Positions 32,391-41,401 are shown, numbered from the stretch's first letter. The stretch is DNA of 64,000 bases from Pseudoduganella albidiflava (GCF_004322755.1 NZ_CP036401.1:2480001-2544000), one strand, 5' to 3'. Notes: a model not told the origin generated them from the letters alone. Made by a program: numbers and translations.

Positions 32391-32930
32391 TCAGCCAGCC
32401 CGGCGGCGCCGTGCCAGCAGCAGGCCGGCCAGGCCGGTGCCGAGCATGGCCCAGGTCGCGGGCTCCGGCACGGGGCTGGTGCTGACATACAGCCGCGTCT
32501 CCGGCGTCCATGCCAGGTCGACGAAGACAAAGTTGCCCCCTGCCTCGACAATGTGCTGGTAGTACTGGCCGATGAAGACGCCGGTCGCCGTGTACGTGTC
32601 GGGGTGTTCTTCCAGCGCGATGGCGTGGAAATTCAGGCCGGTGTCCGGCCCGTAGGAAAAGCCGGTCAGGCATTCGAATCCGGCGGCGGTGCTGGTGCAG
32701 GAATCGCCGATCGACAGGTTGCCGAACTCGAGGATATTGAGCTCATTCTGGGAATAGGCGCCGTTCTGGTCCACGTCGGTGGCCACGAAGCGGCCGGTCA
32801 CCCAGCGCTCCGGATCGAAGGCTTCGGCGATGTTGTCGTAAAAACCCTGGTAGCCGAAATAGACAACCTCGGCGGAGGCGCTCCCGATCGCGAGCATGCT
32901 CAGTACGGCGGCGGCAAGTGCTTTTTTCAT
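32391..32930 (-). CDS. Small PEP-CTERM protein with an EF-hand-like loop
   Basis: A 179-residue exported protein: signal peptide MKKALAAAVLSMLAIGSASA, body of about 130 residues, and C-terminal VPEPATWAMLGTGLAGLLLARRRRAG, a PEP-CTERM signal for exosortase. Residues 52-63 read DVDQNGAYSQNE, which fits the 12-residue EF-hand calcium loop (Asp1, Asp3, Asn5, Gly6, Ser9, Glu12). Calcium binding is therefore possible. The body is otherwise unrecognised. It lies 100 bp upstream of the other leftward PEP-CTERM gene and may share its transcript. Confidence 0.85.
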   Translation of the reverse strand: MKKALAAAVLSMLAIGSASAEVVYFGYQGFYDNIAEAFDPERWVTGRFVATDVDQNGAYSQNELNILEFGNLSIGDSCTSTAAGFECLTGFSYGPDTGLNFHAIALEEHPDTYTATGVFIGQYYQHIVEAGGNFVFVDLAWTPETRLYVSTSPVPEPATWAMLGTGLAGLLLARRRRAG

Positions 32931-33296
32931 TGGAAATCCCCTTGGAAAGTAGCGGCGACATGGGCAATGCCCGGCGCCCGCGCTGTCGCGGCGCTGGCGG
33001 CGGTAATGGTGCTGGACAATGATTTTGGCATGCCATCTTGCCTTTTGTTGGCTTATTCATAACGTTGCGCGACAAGTGAGGCTTTTTGTTCATTGCAGAC
33101 GGCTAGTCATGCGGCGGGCCGGGTGGGCAGGGCGGGACGCCCGTGGCGCCCCTTCCCCTCGCGCGCAACGATGCCCGCGCAGGCGGGCCACTTTGGCGAT
33201 ACCATGGACAGGGCGCCGCGGCTTGCCGCAAGCGCCGTCGATGACCGGTGCTTGCCGCAGCGGCCCAGCCGTGCCGTTCCCTTCCAGGTGGCCCCC
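32931..33296. promoter_or_regulatory. Divergent region between PEP-CTERM gene and double NTPase
   Basis: 366 bp with no gene. It holds a perfect 10-bp palindrome TGGCATGCCA (33026-33035) and an AT-richer patch at 33015-33090, which fits promoters for one or both directions. I looked for a sigma-54 -24/-12 pair, often seen before PEP-CTERM genes, and found none with correct spacing. Confidence 0.45.
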
Positions 33297-35777
33297 ATGA
33301 GCGCACTCAGAGACTATCAGGACGCACTGGACAACCTCGGCTCCACCGTGATCCAGCGGCCCGTGCTGGCACGGGTCCAGGGCCTGCTGTTCGCGCCGGA
33401 GCGGCCGCACGTCTTCCTGGCCGGCGAACGCGGCTCGGGCAAGACGCTCACGCTGCGCATGCTGGCCAGGCAGCTGCGCGGCGCGGGCCACGTGGTCGCC
33501 TTCGAGGACCTTTTTTCGCCCGACTCGGAAAACGTCGTCGGGCAGGTCCTGTCGGCCTTCGTGCAATTGCTGCTGCAAGCGCGCTCGGTGGACCAGGAGC
33601 GGATTGCCGAGCTGTCGTCGATCCGCTCCGCGCTGCTGTCGGCGGCATACATGCGGGGCCTGTCCGAACGGGTGTTCCAGCTTGCCGGAAGCATCGTCGA
33701 GCCCGGCCAGCGCATTTTCATGCTGCTCGACGGCGTCGACGGCATCGCCGACCGGCTGTCCGCCGAACGCCTGCTCGACTGGGCCGGCGGCGTGCCGCGC
33801 GAAGTGCTGCAGGTCGTGGTGGCCGGCAGTCCTGTCCACCGGGACGACACGCGGCTGGCGCGGCGCTTCGGGTTCGTCTCGCTGGACGAACTGACCCGGG
33901 AAGAGACCGACGCCCTCGTGCAGCGCTATCTCGCCCGGCGGAAGAGGCCGCCGATGGATGCCGAAGGCCTGGCGGCGATGTTCCGGGAAACCCGCGGCCA
34001 CCCCAAGGCCATCAAGAACGTGCTGCTGTGGTCCGACCTGGACCCGGCCATCGCGCAGCGGATGGCCCGTGGCGAAGCGTTCGCCGCCGATTTTCGGCTG
34101 GTGGCGGAACATGTCGACAGCATCCTGTCGAATATCGACGATGAACTGCCGGCGGCCCGCAGCGAACGCTACCTGCTGGCCTGCGCCATCCTGCAGCCGG
34201 TGGCCCGCTCCCGCCTGCTGGCATGGTCGGCGCTGCCCGAGGAAGTGTTCAATGCCTGGACCGCCCACGCGGTGGACTGGGGTCTGGTCACCGTCGACCA
34301 GGACACCTTCTTGATCAAGACGCCTGAACTGCGGGCCAACCTGATCCGCGACCGTGTGCTGGGCACGCCGGTGCTGCTGTCGCAACTGGGTTTCGGCGAC
34401 GAAGCGGCCGAACGCGACAAGCTGTTCAGCACCAGCTTCACCATCCCCGAGGATGTCGGTCCCATCATGCGCCGCGAGAAAACCATCGTGCTGGGCGACC
34501 GTGGCGCCGGCAAGAGCGCGATCTTCCGCATGATGAGCGAGAACATCGGCGGCCAGGTGCCGGACAACGTGCTGGTGGTGGGTTCGCAGAACCCCAACGA
34601 TTTCCTGCAGGCGCTGGCGGTCAGCCAACCCATCGCTTCCGCGGAAAAGTTCAAGGCCTTCTGGCTGCTGTACGTGGCCACGCTGGCGGCGCAGGCCTTG
34701 CAGGACCAGGCCGGCGCGCTGGGACCGGGCGCGGCCGCCTACGGCAGGGATGCGCGGCGCCTGCTGCGCGAAGTCCACCAGGGCGGGAAGATCCGCGGCG
34801 AGCCGCGCGGCGCCGCGTTGCTGGCCGGCCTCAGGGCCTTCCTGCCGGAGAAGGTGAGTTTCACCGTGGGGCCGGTCACGGTGGACCAGGCGCTGGGCGG
34901 CGGCATCCGCTCGCGCAGCCCGCTGAACATCGTCGGCTTCCTGGCCAGCACGGACGCCCTGCTGGTCGCGCTGGGCAAGTCGATGGTGGTGATCTTCGAC
35001 CAGATCGACGAGTCGCACAAGTACGAGCGCGCCGTGCAGGAATCGCTGGTGCAGGGATTGATGCTGGCGGAATCGTACCTGTCGCAGAAAGAGGCGATCC
35101 GGCTTACCGTGCTGCTGCGCAACGACCTGTTCGAGATCTACGATATCCAGGAAAAGAACAAGTTCGTTTCGCGCACCGCCAGCCTGCGCTGGTCGGCCGA
35201 CCGGCTGGTTGCGCAGCTGGTCGATCGCGCCGCCAGCAATGCCAGCATCGGTGCAATCCGCGACGTCATCGCCAGGCTCGCCGACGACGCGGGCGCCCGC
35301 ACCGACATGATGCTGCGCGTGCTGTTCCCGGAAGAGATCGAGGGCAAGAGCTTCCGCCAGTGGCTGTTCGACGGGCTGGAAAACGCCAACAAGCGCGTGT
35401 CGCCCAGGCAGATCATCTTGTTCCTGAACATCCTGCGGGACAAGGTGCGCAATGGCGGCGCGGTGGCCACGATCCCGCTGTTTTCCGAAGCCAGCGTGGT
35501 GGGCGCGTTGACGGAACTATCGGAGCACAGCTACAAGGAAGTGGTGGCCGATTTCCGCGTGGCGGTGGGCTTCGTCATGAACTGCCGCGCCGGCAAGTTC
35601 ACCCGCTTCAAGCTCGACGACGTGGCGCAACTGTTCGACGACGACGACGGCCCGCGTGCCAGGCAGATCGAACAGCTGCAGCGGCTGGGATTCCTGGAGG
35701 CGGAAATCGTCGTCGAGGATGGCCGGCATGTGCGCATGTTCCAGATTCCCGGCATTTATACGCGCTGCTGGAGCTGA
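33297..35777 (+). CDS. Large double P-loop NTPase (AAA-type N-half, Sll1717-like C-half)
   Basis: An 826-residue soluble protein from the ATG at 33297 (AGGTGG upstream); an ORF extension to 33093 has no support. N-half: Walker A GERGSGKT (43-50), Walker B IFMLLDGVDG with Asp145, a sensor-like VVVAGSPVHRDDTRLARRFG, and a helical/winged-helix linker (about 250-370). C-half: a second Walker A GDRGAGKS (400-407), Walker B VVIFDQIDE with Asp568, and VLLRNDLFEIYDIQEKNKFVSR, as in the Sll1717-type P-loop ATPases; then a helical tail to 826. There is no membrane segment and no nuclease, protease or TIR motif. Its job is unknown. Such NTPases are reminiscent of STAND-like switch or conflict proteins. 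It stands alone among PEP-CTERM genes. Confidence 0.8.
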   Translation: MSALRDYQDALDNLGSTVIQRPVLARVQGLLFAPERPHVFLAGERGSGKTLTLRMLARQLRGAGHVVAFEDLFSPDSENVVGQVLSAFVQLLLQARSVDQERIAELSSIRSALLSAAYMRGLSERVFQLAGSIVEPGQRIFMLLDGVDGIADRLSAERLLDWAGGVPREVLQVVVAGSPVHRDDTRLARRFGFVSLDELTREETDALVQRYLARRKRPPMDAEGLAAMFRETRGHPKAIKNVLLWSDLDPAIAQRMARGEAFAADFRLVAEHVDSILSNIDDELPAARSERYLLACAILQPVARSRLLAWSALPEEVFNAWTAHAVDWGLVTVDQDTFLIKTPELRANLIRDRVLGTPVLLSQLGFGDEAAERDKLFSTSFTIPEDVGPIMRREKTIVLGDRGAGKSAIFRMMSENIGGQVPDNVLVVGSQNPNDFLQALAVSQPIASAEKFKAFWLLYVATLAAQALQDQAGALGPGAAAYGRDARRLLREVHQGGKIRGEPRGAALLAGLRAFLPEKVSFTVGPVTVDQALGGGIRSRSPLNIVGFLASTDALLVALGKSMVVIFDQIDESHKYERAVQESLVQGLMLAESYLSQKEAIRLTVLLRNDLFEIYDIQEKNKFVSRTASLRWSADRLVAQLVDRAASNASIGAIRDVIARLADDAGARTDMMLRVLFPEEIEGKSFRQWLFDGLENANKRVSPRQIILFLNILRDKVRNGGAVATIPLFSEASVVGALTELSEHSYKEVVADFRVAVGFVMNCRAGKFTRFKLDDVAQLFDDDDGPRARQIEQLQRLGFLEAEIVVEDGRHVRMFQIPGIYTRCWS

Positions 35778-35815
35778 CGCGGGCGGGCCGCGGCGATCGG
35801 ACGAATATTGTCGCG

Positions 35816-35870
35816 AAAAAAAAACCGCGGCCTGAGCCGCGGGTTTCAGCAACCGCGGCACCAGCCGCGG
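35816..35870 (-). terminator. Terminator for the leftward PEP-CTERM gene, tandem hairpins
   Basis: Reading leftward: stem GCCGCGG/CCGCGGC (35853-35870, loop 4), then a second identical stem (35825-35842, loop 4) followed by nine U (A-run 35816-35824). The second hairpin is a textbook intrinsic terminator for the gene ending at 35893. It also lies just after the rightward NTPase stop at 35777. Confidence 0.85.
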
Positions 35871-35892
35871 GTGTCTGTGCCGGTTAGCGGAC

Positions 35893-36549
35893 TCAGGCCT
35901 TCCTGGCCTTGCGGCGCGCCATGTAGCCAACCAGGCCCAGGCCGCCCAGCAGCATGCCGTAGGTGCTTGGTTCCGGCACGGCCGCCACGGACAGGTGCAG
36001 GTCGTTCACGGTGGCCCACACGCCCGGCTGGTCCTCGGCCGTCATCGTCAGGGTCAGCAGGTCGCCGGTCGACACGAAGCCGACGAACGAATCGAAGTCG
36101 GGCGTGTTCAGCGTGTACGATACCGTTGCGCCGGTGCTGTCGGTGGCGGTCAGCACGATGTAGTCGGCCTGCGTGGATGAGCCAAAGAGGTCCGACCCGA
36201 AGAAGAAGCCGCCGGCGCCGGCGATCGGGGTGGCGGCGTCGAACGATACCAGGTCAAGGCGATTGTCCCCGGTCAGCCAGATATCGGAAAAGTCATCGCT
36301 TGCACCCCACAGCGAGCTCGATTCCGGCCCTGCGGAAACGGTGTAGGCATAGTCGCCGGCAAAGCGGTCCAGCGGACCGTCATACGAATCCACGTCGAGG
36401 TCATCGAACGTATCGACGCCGGTGTTGCCTACCGCGGCCAGGTAGGCGGACTGGCTGGTATATGTCGTGATTTCTGCTTGCGCGGCGCCGACGGCGCACA
36501 GCAGGACTGCGGAAGCGATTGCGGTCGATACAAAGCGGGAAATACGCAC
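35893..36549 (-). CDS. PEP-CTERM protein, tandem copy A
   Basis: A 218-residue exported protein starting at a GTG (36549) seven bases after AGGAG. Signal peptide (V)RISRFVSTAIASAVLLCAVGAAQA; body EITTYTSQSAYLAAVGNTGVDTFDDLDVDSYDGPLDRFAGDYAYTVSAGPES..., a beta-rich domain typical of PEP-CTERM proteins whose genes sit in exopolysaccharide-related regulons; C-terminus VPEPSTYGMLLGGLGLVGYMARRKARKA, the exosortase signal. It is about 92% identical (17 differences by eye) to copy B 1178 bp away, including the same GTG start. Function beyond surface sorting is not known. Confidence 0.88.
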   Translation of the reverse strand: MRISRFVSTAIASAVLLCAVGAAQAEITTYTSQSAYLAAVGNTGVDTFDDLDVDSYDGPLDRFAGDYAYTVSAGPESSSLWGASDDFSDIWLTGDNRLDLVSFDAATPIAGAGGFFFGSDLFGSSTQADYIVLTATDSTGATVSYTLNTPDFDSFVGFVSTGDLLTLTMTAEDQPGVWATVNDLHLSVAAVPEPSTYGMLLGGLGLVGYMARRKARKA

Positions 36550-37070
36550 AGTGAACTCCTTGACAGGTATGTTAGGAAAGGCACGTCGCTTATGGCGGGT
36601 GCAGCTCTACTGTACTCCTGCTGCTTGTCTTGGCAACAACAACTTAGGAATAACTTAATTCAGTTTATTTGTCGAGGCTGGTCATACGCATGTAACCAAT
36701 TGTCATGAAATGTAGCGTTCATGCGGGTCCTGGGCTCAGCCGTTTTCACGAAGCTGTCACAGTCGGGCGTTGTAAATTTACGCCATCAGCGAACGATCCT
36801 TGACTTCGAAACGGATCTGCGTCTCATTCTCATGACGGGCGATGCTTGCAACATGACAGGAATGTGGACGATGCAGTGTGACCTGGCCATTGCGATACCG
36901 GTTCCGCGATCGGCAGCACATGAAAAGTGATGGACGGCCCACTTGCGACGCCTTGCGCGTTGCGTGCCCTGATCGTCAGCCGCCGCCGGAAAGCCATCCG
37001 GGAACAGGGCAGGTTTCGTGCAGGAAAACCGCGGCGCCAGCCGCGGTTGTTCACTGCCTGCCTATGGGAC
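36550..37070. promoter_or_regulatory. Upstream region of copy A and tail region of copy B
   Basis: 521 bp without a gene. For the leftward copy A a plausible sigma-70 promoter is TTGCCA, 16 bp, TACAGT (roughly 36607-36634 on the minus strand). A perfect GTAAATTTAC palindrome sits at 36772-36781. Most of this stretch is repeated at 37728-38170. Near its right end lies the terminator of copy B (37027-37048). Confidence 0.5.
37027..37048 (-). terminator. Terminator for PEP-CTERM copy B
   Basis: Nine-bp perfect arms AACCGCGGC (37027-37035) / GCCGCGGTT (37040-37048), loop 4. Leftward it ends in UUUU (37025-37028 complement). Same core as the hairpins after copy A. Confidence 0.75.
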
Positions 37071-37727
37071 TCAGGCCTTCTTTGCCTTGCGGCGCGCCAT
37101 GTAGCCAACCAGGCCCAGGCCGCCGAGCAGCATGCCATACGTGCTTGGTTCCGGCACGGCCGCCACCGACAGGTGCAGGTCGTTCACAGTGGCCCACACG
37201 CCCGGCTGGTCCTCGGCCGTCATCGTCAGCGTGAGCAGATCGTCGGTCGACACGAAGCCGACGAATGAATCGAAGCCGGGGTTCTCCAGCGTGTACGATA
37301 CCGTCGCGCCGGTGCTGTCGGTGGCGGTCAGCACGAGGTACCCGGCCGGGGTGGACGAGCCGAAGAGGTCCGATCCGAAGAAGAAGCCGCCGGCGCCGGC
37401 GATCGGGCTCGAGGCGTCGAACGAGATCAGGTCAAGGCGATTGTCCGAGGACAGCCAGACATCGGAAAAGTCATCGCTTGCACCGTACAGCGTGCTCGAC
37501 TCGGGCCCTGCGGAAACGGTGTAGGCATAGTCGCCCGCGAAGCGGTCCAGCGGACCGTCATACGCATCCACGTCGAGGTCATCGAATGTATCGACGCCGG
37601 TGTTACCCACCGCGGCCAGGTAGGCGGACTGGCTGGTATATGTCGTGATTTCTGCTTGCGCGGCGCCGACGGCGCACAGCAGGACTGCGGAAGCGATTGC
37701 GGTCGATACAAAGCGGGAAATACGCAC
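37071..37727 (-). CDS. PEP-CTERM protein, tandem copy B
   Basis: A 218-residue near-duplicate of the protein encoded at 35893-36549. It should start at the GTG at 37727 with AGGAG upstream, exactly as in copy A; the ORF reading back to 37901 ignores this. Signal peptide and sorting signal (VPEPSTYGMLLGGLGLVGYMARRKAKKA) are essentially unchanged. The 17 differences cluster in the middle of the mature domain (for example SSLWGASDDFSDIWLTG to STLYGASDDFSDVWLSS). That pattern suggests both copies are still exported and anchored while the exposed domain drifts. Confidence 0.88.
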   Translation of the reverse strand: MRISRFVSTAIASAVLLCAVGAAQAEITTYTSQSAYLAAVGNTGVDTFDDLDVDAYDGPLDRFAGDYAYTVSAGPESSTLYGASDDFSDVWLSSDNRLDLISFDASSPIAGAGGFFFGSDLFGSSTPAGYLVLTATDSTGATVSYTLENPGFDSFVGFVSTDDLLTLTMTAEDQPGVWATVNDLHLSVAAVPEPSTYGMLLGGLGLVGYMARRKAKKA

Positions 37728-38377
37728 AGTGAACTCCTTGACAGGTATGTTAGGAAAGGCACATCGCTTATGGCGGGGTGCAGCTCTACTGTACTCGTGC
37801 CGCTTGTCTTGACAACAACAACTTAGGAATAACTTAATACAGTTCGTTTGTCGAGTCCGTTCACATGCATGTAACCAAGTGTCATGACCTATAGCGTCCA
37901 TGCGGGTTCCGCGCTCAGCCGTTGTAACGGCGCTGTCACATTTGTTGTTGTAAATTTACGCCAGCAGCAAACATTACTTGACTTTCAGGCATGTTTTCGC
38001 TGCCTTTATGATGATCGAAGCTTGCAACGCTCCATGCCTGGGTATCGATCGTAAAGCGATATCCGTTCCGGCATCGGTAGCGCATAAAAAGTGATTAGCG
38101 GTCTACCCAGGCACCGTCGTACATTGAGTGTACTGATCGTCAGGCCGCCGCGGGAAGCTATCCGCGGAGACGCGACGAATCGTCCAGTGCGCCGCAGAGC
38201 GCCGGAGTGGGGAAATACGGTCGTCGCATTGGCGTCGTCATCGACGGCCAGCGCTGCGACCCGGGACCGTGGCGCAACCCGCCCGCTCCCGGACCTGGCA
38301 CTCCAGCAGACAAGATGTCATCGGGTATCGGCCCACCGCTTCGGCGGTGCGGCCCATCAAAAAAATACGGAGACCCG
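37728..38377. promoter_or_regulatory. Upstream region of PEP-CTERM copy B and of the third receptor
   Basis: 650 bp without a gene. The left part duplicates the copy A upstream region, with TTGTCA, 16 bp, TACAGT for leftward transcription. The right part (38171-38377) is unique and should hold the promoter of the TonB-dependent receptor at 38378; no clear boxes seen. Confidence 0.5.
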
Positions 38378-41356
38378 ATGAACACCCCATTTCAACGCAG
38401 ATTGATTCACCTCGCCGTGGCCGGTGCCTGCGGCATCCTGTCGACGCACGCGCATGCCCAGGCCGGCGCGCCAGCGACCGCCGGAGCCGAGCCCGGCGAC
38501 GCCCGGCAGGCCGGGCAGGAGGCAACTCCAGCCGATCCCGCCACCGCGCCGGTGCCCCCGTCCAGCACCGTGGTCGTCTCGGGCTCGCGCATCGCCGCGC
38601 GCGGCTTCACGCAGCCGACCCCCACCACCAGCCTGACCGCCGCCGATTTCGACAAGGCGGCCAAGCCCAACATGTTCGAATCGCTGGTCGAACTGCCGGC
38701 CCTGCAGGGCAGCACGGGGCGCACCACGAATACCTTCAGCACGTCCAGCGGCATCCAGGGCCTGTCGTCGCTGTCGCTGCGCGGCCTGGGCACGATCCGC
38801 ACGCTGACCCTGCTGGACGGCCAGCGCGTGGTCGGTGCCAACGTCACCGGCATCACCGATGTCAGCCAGTTCCCGCAACTGCTGGTCAAGCGCGTCGACG
38901 TGGTGACCGGCGGCGCCTCGGCATCGTATGGCTCGGATGCGATCGGCGGCGTGGTCAACTTCATCACCGACAAGAAGTTCGCCGGCTTCAAGGCCAATGT
39001 GTCCGGCGGCATGACGAAGTATGACGACGACAAGAGCGGCACGCTGCAGGCCGCGTGGGGCAAGGGCTTCGTGAATGGCCGGCTGCACGTGACGGCCAGC
39101 GGCGAGTTCACCAAGCAGAACGGCATCGATTCGCCGGGCTTCGGCGAAGTGGGCGCGAATGGCCGCACCTGGTACAACAATCCGGCCCTGCAGGAATCGA
39201 CCCGGGCGATGCAGGCGGCCGGCGCGCCGCGCTACCGGAGCATCGTGCACGCCCAGCATGTGCAGTATGCGAAGTACGGCCTGATCACCGCCGGGCCATT
39301 GCGCGGTACCGCGTTCGGCCCCGGCGGCACGCCGTACCCCTTCGAATACGGCACCGATTGCGTCGGCAATTTCTGCATCGGCGGCGACCGGTCCGGCAGC
39401 GTCGGCGCGGGCACCAACCTGGCGATGAACTTCAAGCGGCAGGTGGCGTATGGCCGCGTGTCCTGGGATCTCGACGGGAACAACGAGATCTACGCCACCG
39501 TCAACTGGGCGCAAGTCAAGTCGGCGTTCTCGCCGAACCCGGGCGCGGCCAAGCAGGGCAACCTGTCGATCCGCTGCGATAACGCCTTCCTGCCCGCATC
39601 GGTGGCGGCGGGCTGCGCCGCCGGCTACCCGGACGGCGTGATGCCGGTCGGTACCGCGAACGCCCAGTTCCCGGCCAACATCAACGTGCACCCGACGCGC
39701 ACCCAGCGCCGCTTCGTGGTGGGCGCCGACGGCAGGTTCGCCCTGCTCGGGCGGGACTGGTCGTACGACGCCTATGCGGAACACGGCGAGAACACCACCG
39801 TGATCCATGTGCGCGACATCACGCTGAACCGCCGCTACAACTTCGCCATCGATGCCGTCAGGGACCCGGCCACCGGCCAGGTGGTGTGCCGCAGCGCCGA
39901 GGCGCGCGCGGCCGGCTGCCAGCCGGTCAACATCTTCGGCGACGTGCCGATCGACCTGGCGGGCTGGCACTACATCGCGCCCCGCAACGGCCCGATGCAG
40001 CACACCGATTCGAGCCAGGACGTCGCCAGCATCAACATCAACGGCGAGCTGGCCCAAGGCTGGGCCGGCCCGGTGTCGATGGCCTTCGGTGCCGAGTACC
40101 GCCGCGAGAAATACGCCGTGCATGGCGACCCGTACGGCGCCGGCGTGGCATACGAGTCGCCCTACGGCCCGAGCCATCCCTTCGATCCGACGCTGTCGGC
40201 CACGGGCGACAACTGGTTCGCCGGCAATTACCACAATGGCCAGGGCAGCTTCAACGTCAAGGAGGCCTATGTGGAATTGAACATCCCGTTCCTGAAATCG
40301 GCCACCTGGGGCGAGGCCAACCTGAATATCGCCGACCGCGAGGAAAAGTACAGCACGGCCGGCCACGCCCGCGCGTGGAAGATCGGCGCCACCTGGAAGA
40401 CGCCGGTCGACGGCCTGCGGCTGCGCGCGGTGAGTTCCGCGGATGTGCGCGCGCCCAACCTCTCCGAGCTGTATGCCGCGATGACGGTCACCAACCAGGC
40501 GGTCAACAATGCGCAGGGCTCGTCGATCCAGATCCAGCAGCGCAACGTCGGCAACCCGAACCTGAAGCCGGAAAAGGCGCGCAACAATTCGTTCGGCGTG
40601 GTGCTGAGCCAGCCGGGCTGGGCACGCAATGCGAGCCTGTCGGTCGACTACTTCGACATCAAGGTGAAGAACGTCATCAGCTCGCTCAATCCGCAGCAGG
40701 AAGTGGACCTGTGCTACGGCGGCAACCAGGAAGTGTGCGCCGCCGTATCGATCGACGGCCCGGCCGGCACCAACTATGTGCTGGCGCAGAGCTTCAACTT
40801 CGCTTCGCTGCACACGCGCGGCGTCGATATCGAGGGCGCCTGGCGCGTCAACATGGGGGACTACGGGATGCCCGGCAGCGTGACGCTGCGCGGCCTGGCG
40901 ACGCGCACCATCCACGCGATCTCCGATCCCGGCGTGCCGGGCACGACGCCCAGCGAAGGCGCCGGCAACATGACCGGGGCCACGCCGAAATGGAAAGCCA
41001 TGCTGTCGCAGTCGTGGGACGGCCTGCTGGGCGGGAAGGCCGGACTGACGCTGACCGAGCGGTGGATCAGTTCCGGCGTGTTCAACAACGAGTACATCGA
41101 GTGCCAGACCAACTGCCCGCTGCCCACCGCGGCGCACCCGACCATCTACGACAACCACATGCCGGGCGCGGTCTATATCGACCTGGGCGGCACCTGGAAC
41201 TTCTCGAAGGGGGTAACCGCCTACTTCAAGGTCGACAACCTGGCCGACCGCGACCCCGTGCTGGTGCCGCAGACGAACCTGAGCCTGGCGCTCAACCCGG
41301 CGATCTACGACGCGGTCGGGCGCACCTACCGCGCCGGCGTGCGCATGACGTTCTGA
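38378..41356 (+). CDS. TonB-dependent outer-membrane receptor (large, third)
   Basis: A 992-residue receptor from the ATG at 38378 (ACGGAGACCCG upstream); the ORF start at 38207 is unsupported. A signal peptide ends at THAHAQ. A Pro/Ala-rich linker of about 35 residues precedes SSTVVVSGSRIAARGFTQPTPTTSLTAADF. The plug shows LSLRGLGTIRTLTLLDGQRVV and VDVVTGGASASYGSDAIGGVVNFITDKKF, the subfamily without a classic VLRGPQG box. Cys pairs occur in loops (DCVGNFCIG, CQTNC). The C-terminus is RAGVRMTF. It stands alone: no transporter, hydrolase or sigma/anti-sigma pair flanks it, so the ligand is unknown. Confidence 0.92.
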   Translation: MNTPFQRRLIHLAVAGACGILSTHAHAQAGAPATAGAEPGDARQAGQEATPADPATAPVPPSSTVVVSGSRIAARGFTQPTPTTSLTAADFDKAAKPNMFESLVELPALQGSTGRTTNTFSTSSGIQGLSSLSLRGLGTIRTLTLLDGQRVVGANVTGITDVSQFPQLLVKRVDVVTGGASASYGSDAIGGVVNFITDKKFAGFKANVSGGMTKYDDDKSGTLQAAWGKGFVNGRLHVTASGEFTKQNGIDSPGFGEVGANGRTWYNNPALQESTRAMQAAGAPRYRSIVHAQHVQYAKYGLITAGPLRGTAFGPGGTPYPFEYGTDCVGNFCIGGDRSGSVGAGTNLAMNFKRQVAYGRVSWDLDGNNEIYATVNWAQVKSAFSPNPGAAKQGNLSIRCDNAFLPASVAAGCAAGYPDGVMPVGTANAQFPANINVHPTRTQRRFVVGADGRFALLGRDWSYDAYAEHGENTTVIHVRDITLNRRYNFAIDAVRDPATGQVVCRSAEARAAGCQPVNIFGDVPIDLAGWHYIAPRNGPMQHTDSSQDVASININGELAQGWAGPVSMAFGAEYRREKYAVHGDPYGAGVAYESPYGPSHPFDPTLSATGDNWFAGNYHNGQGSFNVKEAYVELNIPFLKSATWGEANLNIADREEKYSTAGHARAWKIGATWKTPVDGLRLRAVSSADVRAPNLSELYAAMTVTNQAVNNAQGSSIQIQQRNVGNPNLKPEKARNNSFGVVLSQPGWARNASLSVDYFDIKVKNVISSLNPQQEVDLCYGGNQEVCAAVSIDGPAGTNYVLAQSFNFASLHTRGVDIEGAWRVNMGDYGMPGSVTLRGLATRTIHAISDPGVPGTTPSEGAGNMTGATPKWKAMLSQSWDGLLGGKAGLTLTERWISSGVFNNEYIECQTNCPLPTAAHPTIYDNHMPGAVYIDLGGTWNFSKGVTAYFKVDNLADRDPVLVPQTNLSLALNPAIYDAVGRTYRAGVRMTF

Positions 41357-41401
41357 GCCCGGACCCCTGCCCGGTCCTGAGCCCAAACGTCGGCTAAAAC
41401 G

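Larger units (their letters stand above)
35893..38170. repeat. Tandem segmental duplication, offset 1178 bp
   Basis: Copy A (about 35893-36990) and copy B (about 37071-38170) share the whole PEP-CTERM gene, its ribosome site, promoter region and a further 400 bp or so, including the conserved GTAAATTTAC palindrome (36772-36781 and 37950-37959, offset 1178) and the CTGATCGTCAG words near 36970 and 38140. Upstream identity is visibly lower than in the gene, with a few single-base indels. Confidence 0.88.

Noticed and set aside
31262..38377. Sigma-54 promoters upstream of PEP-CTERM genes
   Set aside because: Some GGCAC or TTGC words occur, but none with a -24/-12 spacing on the correct strand.
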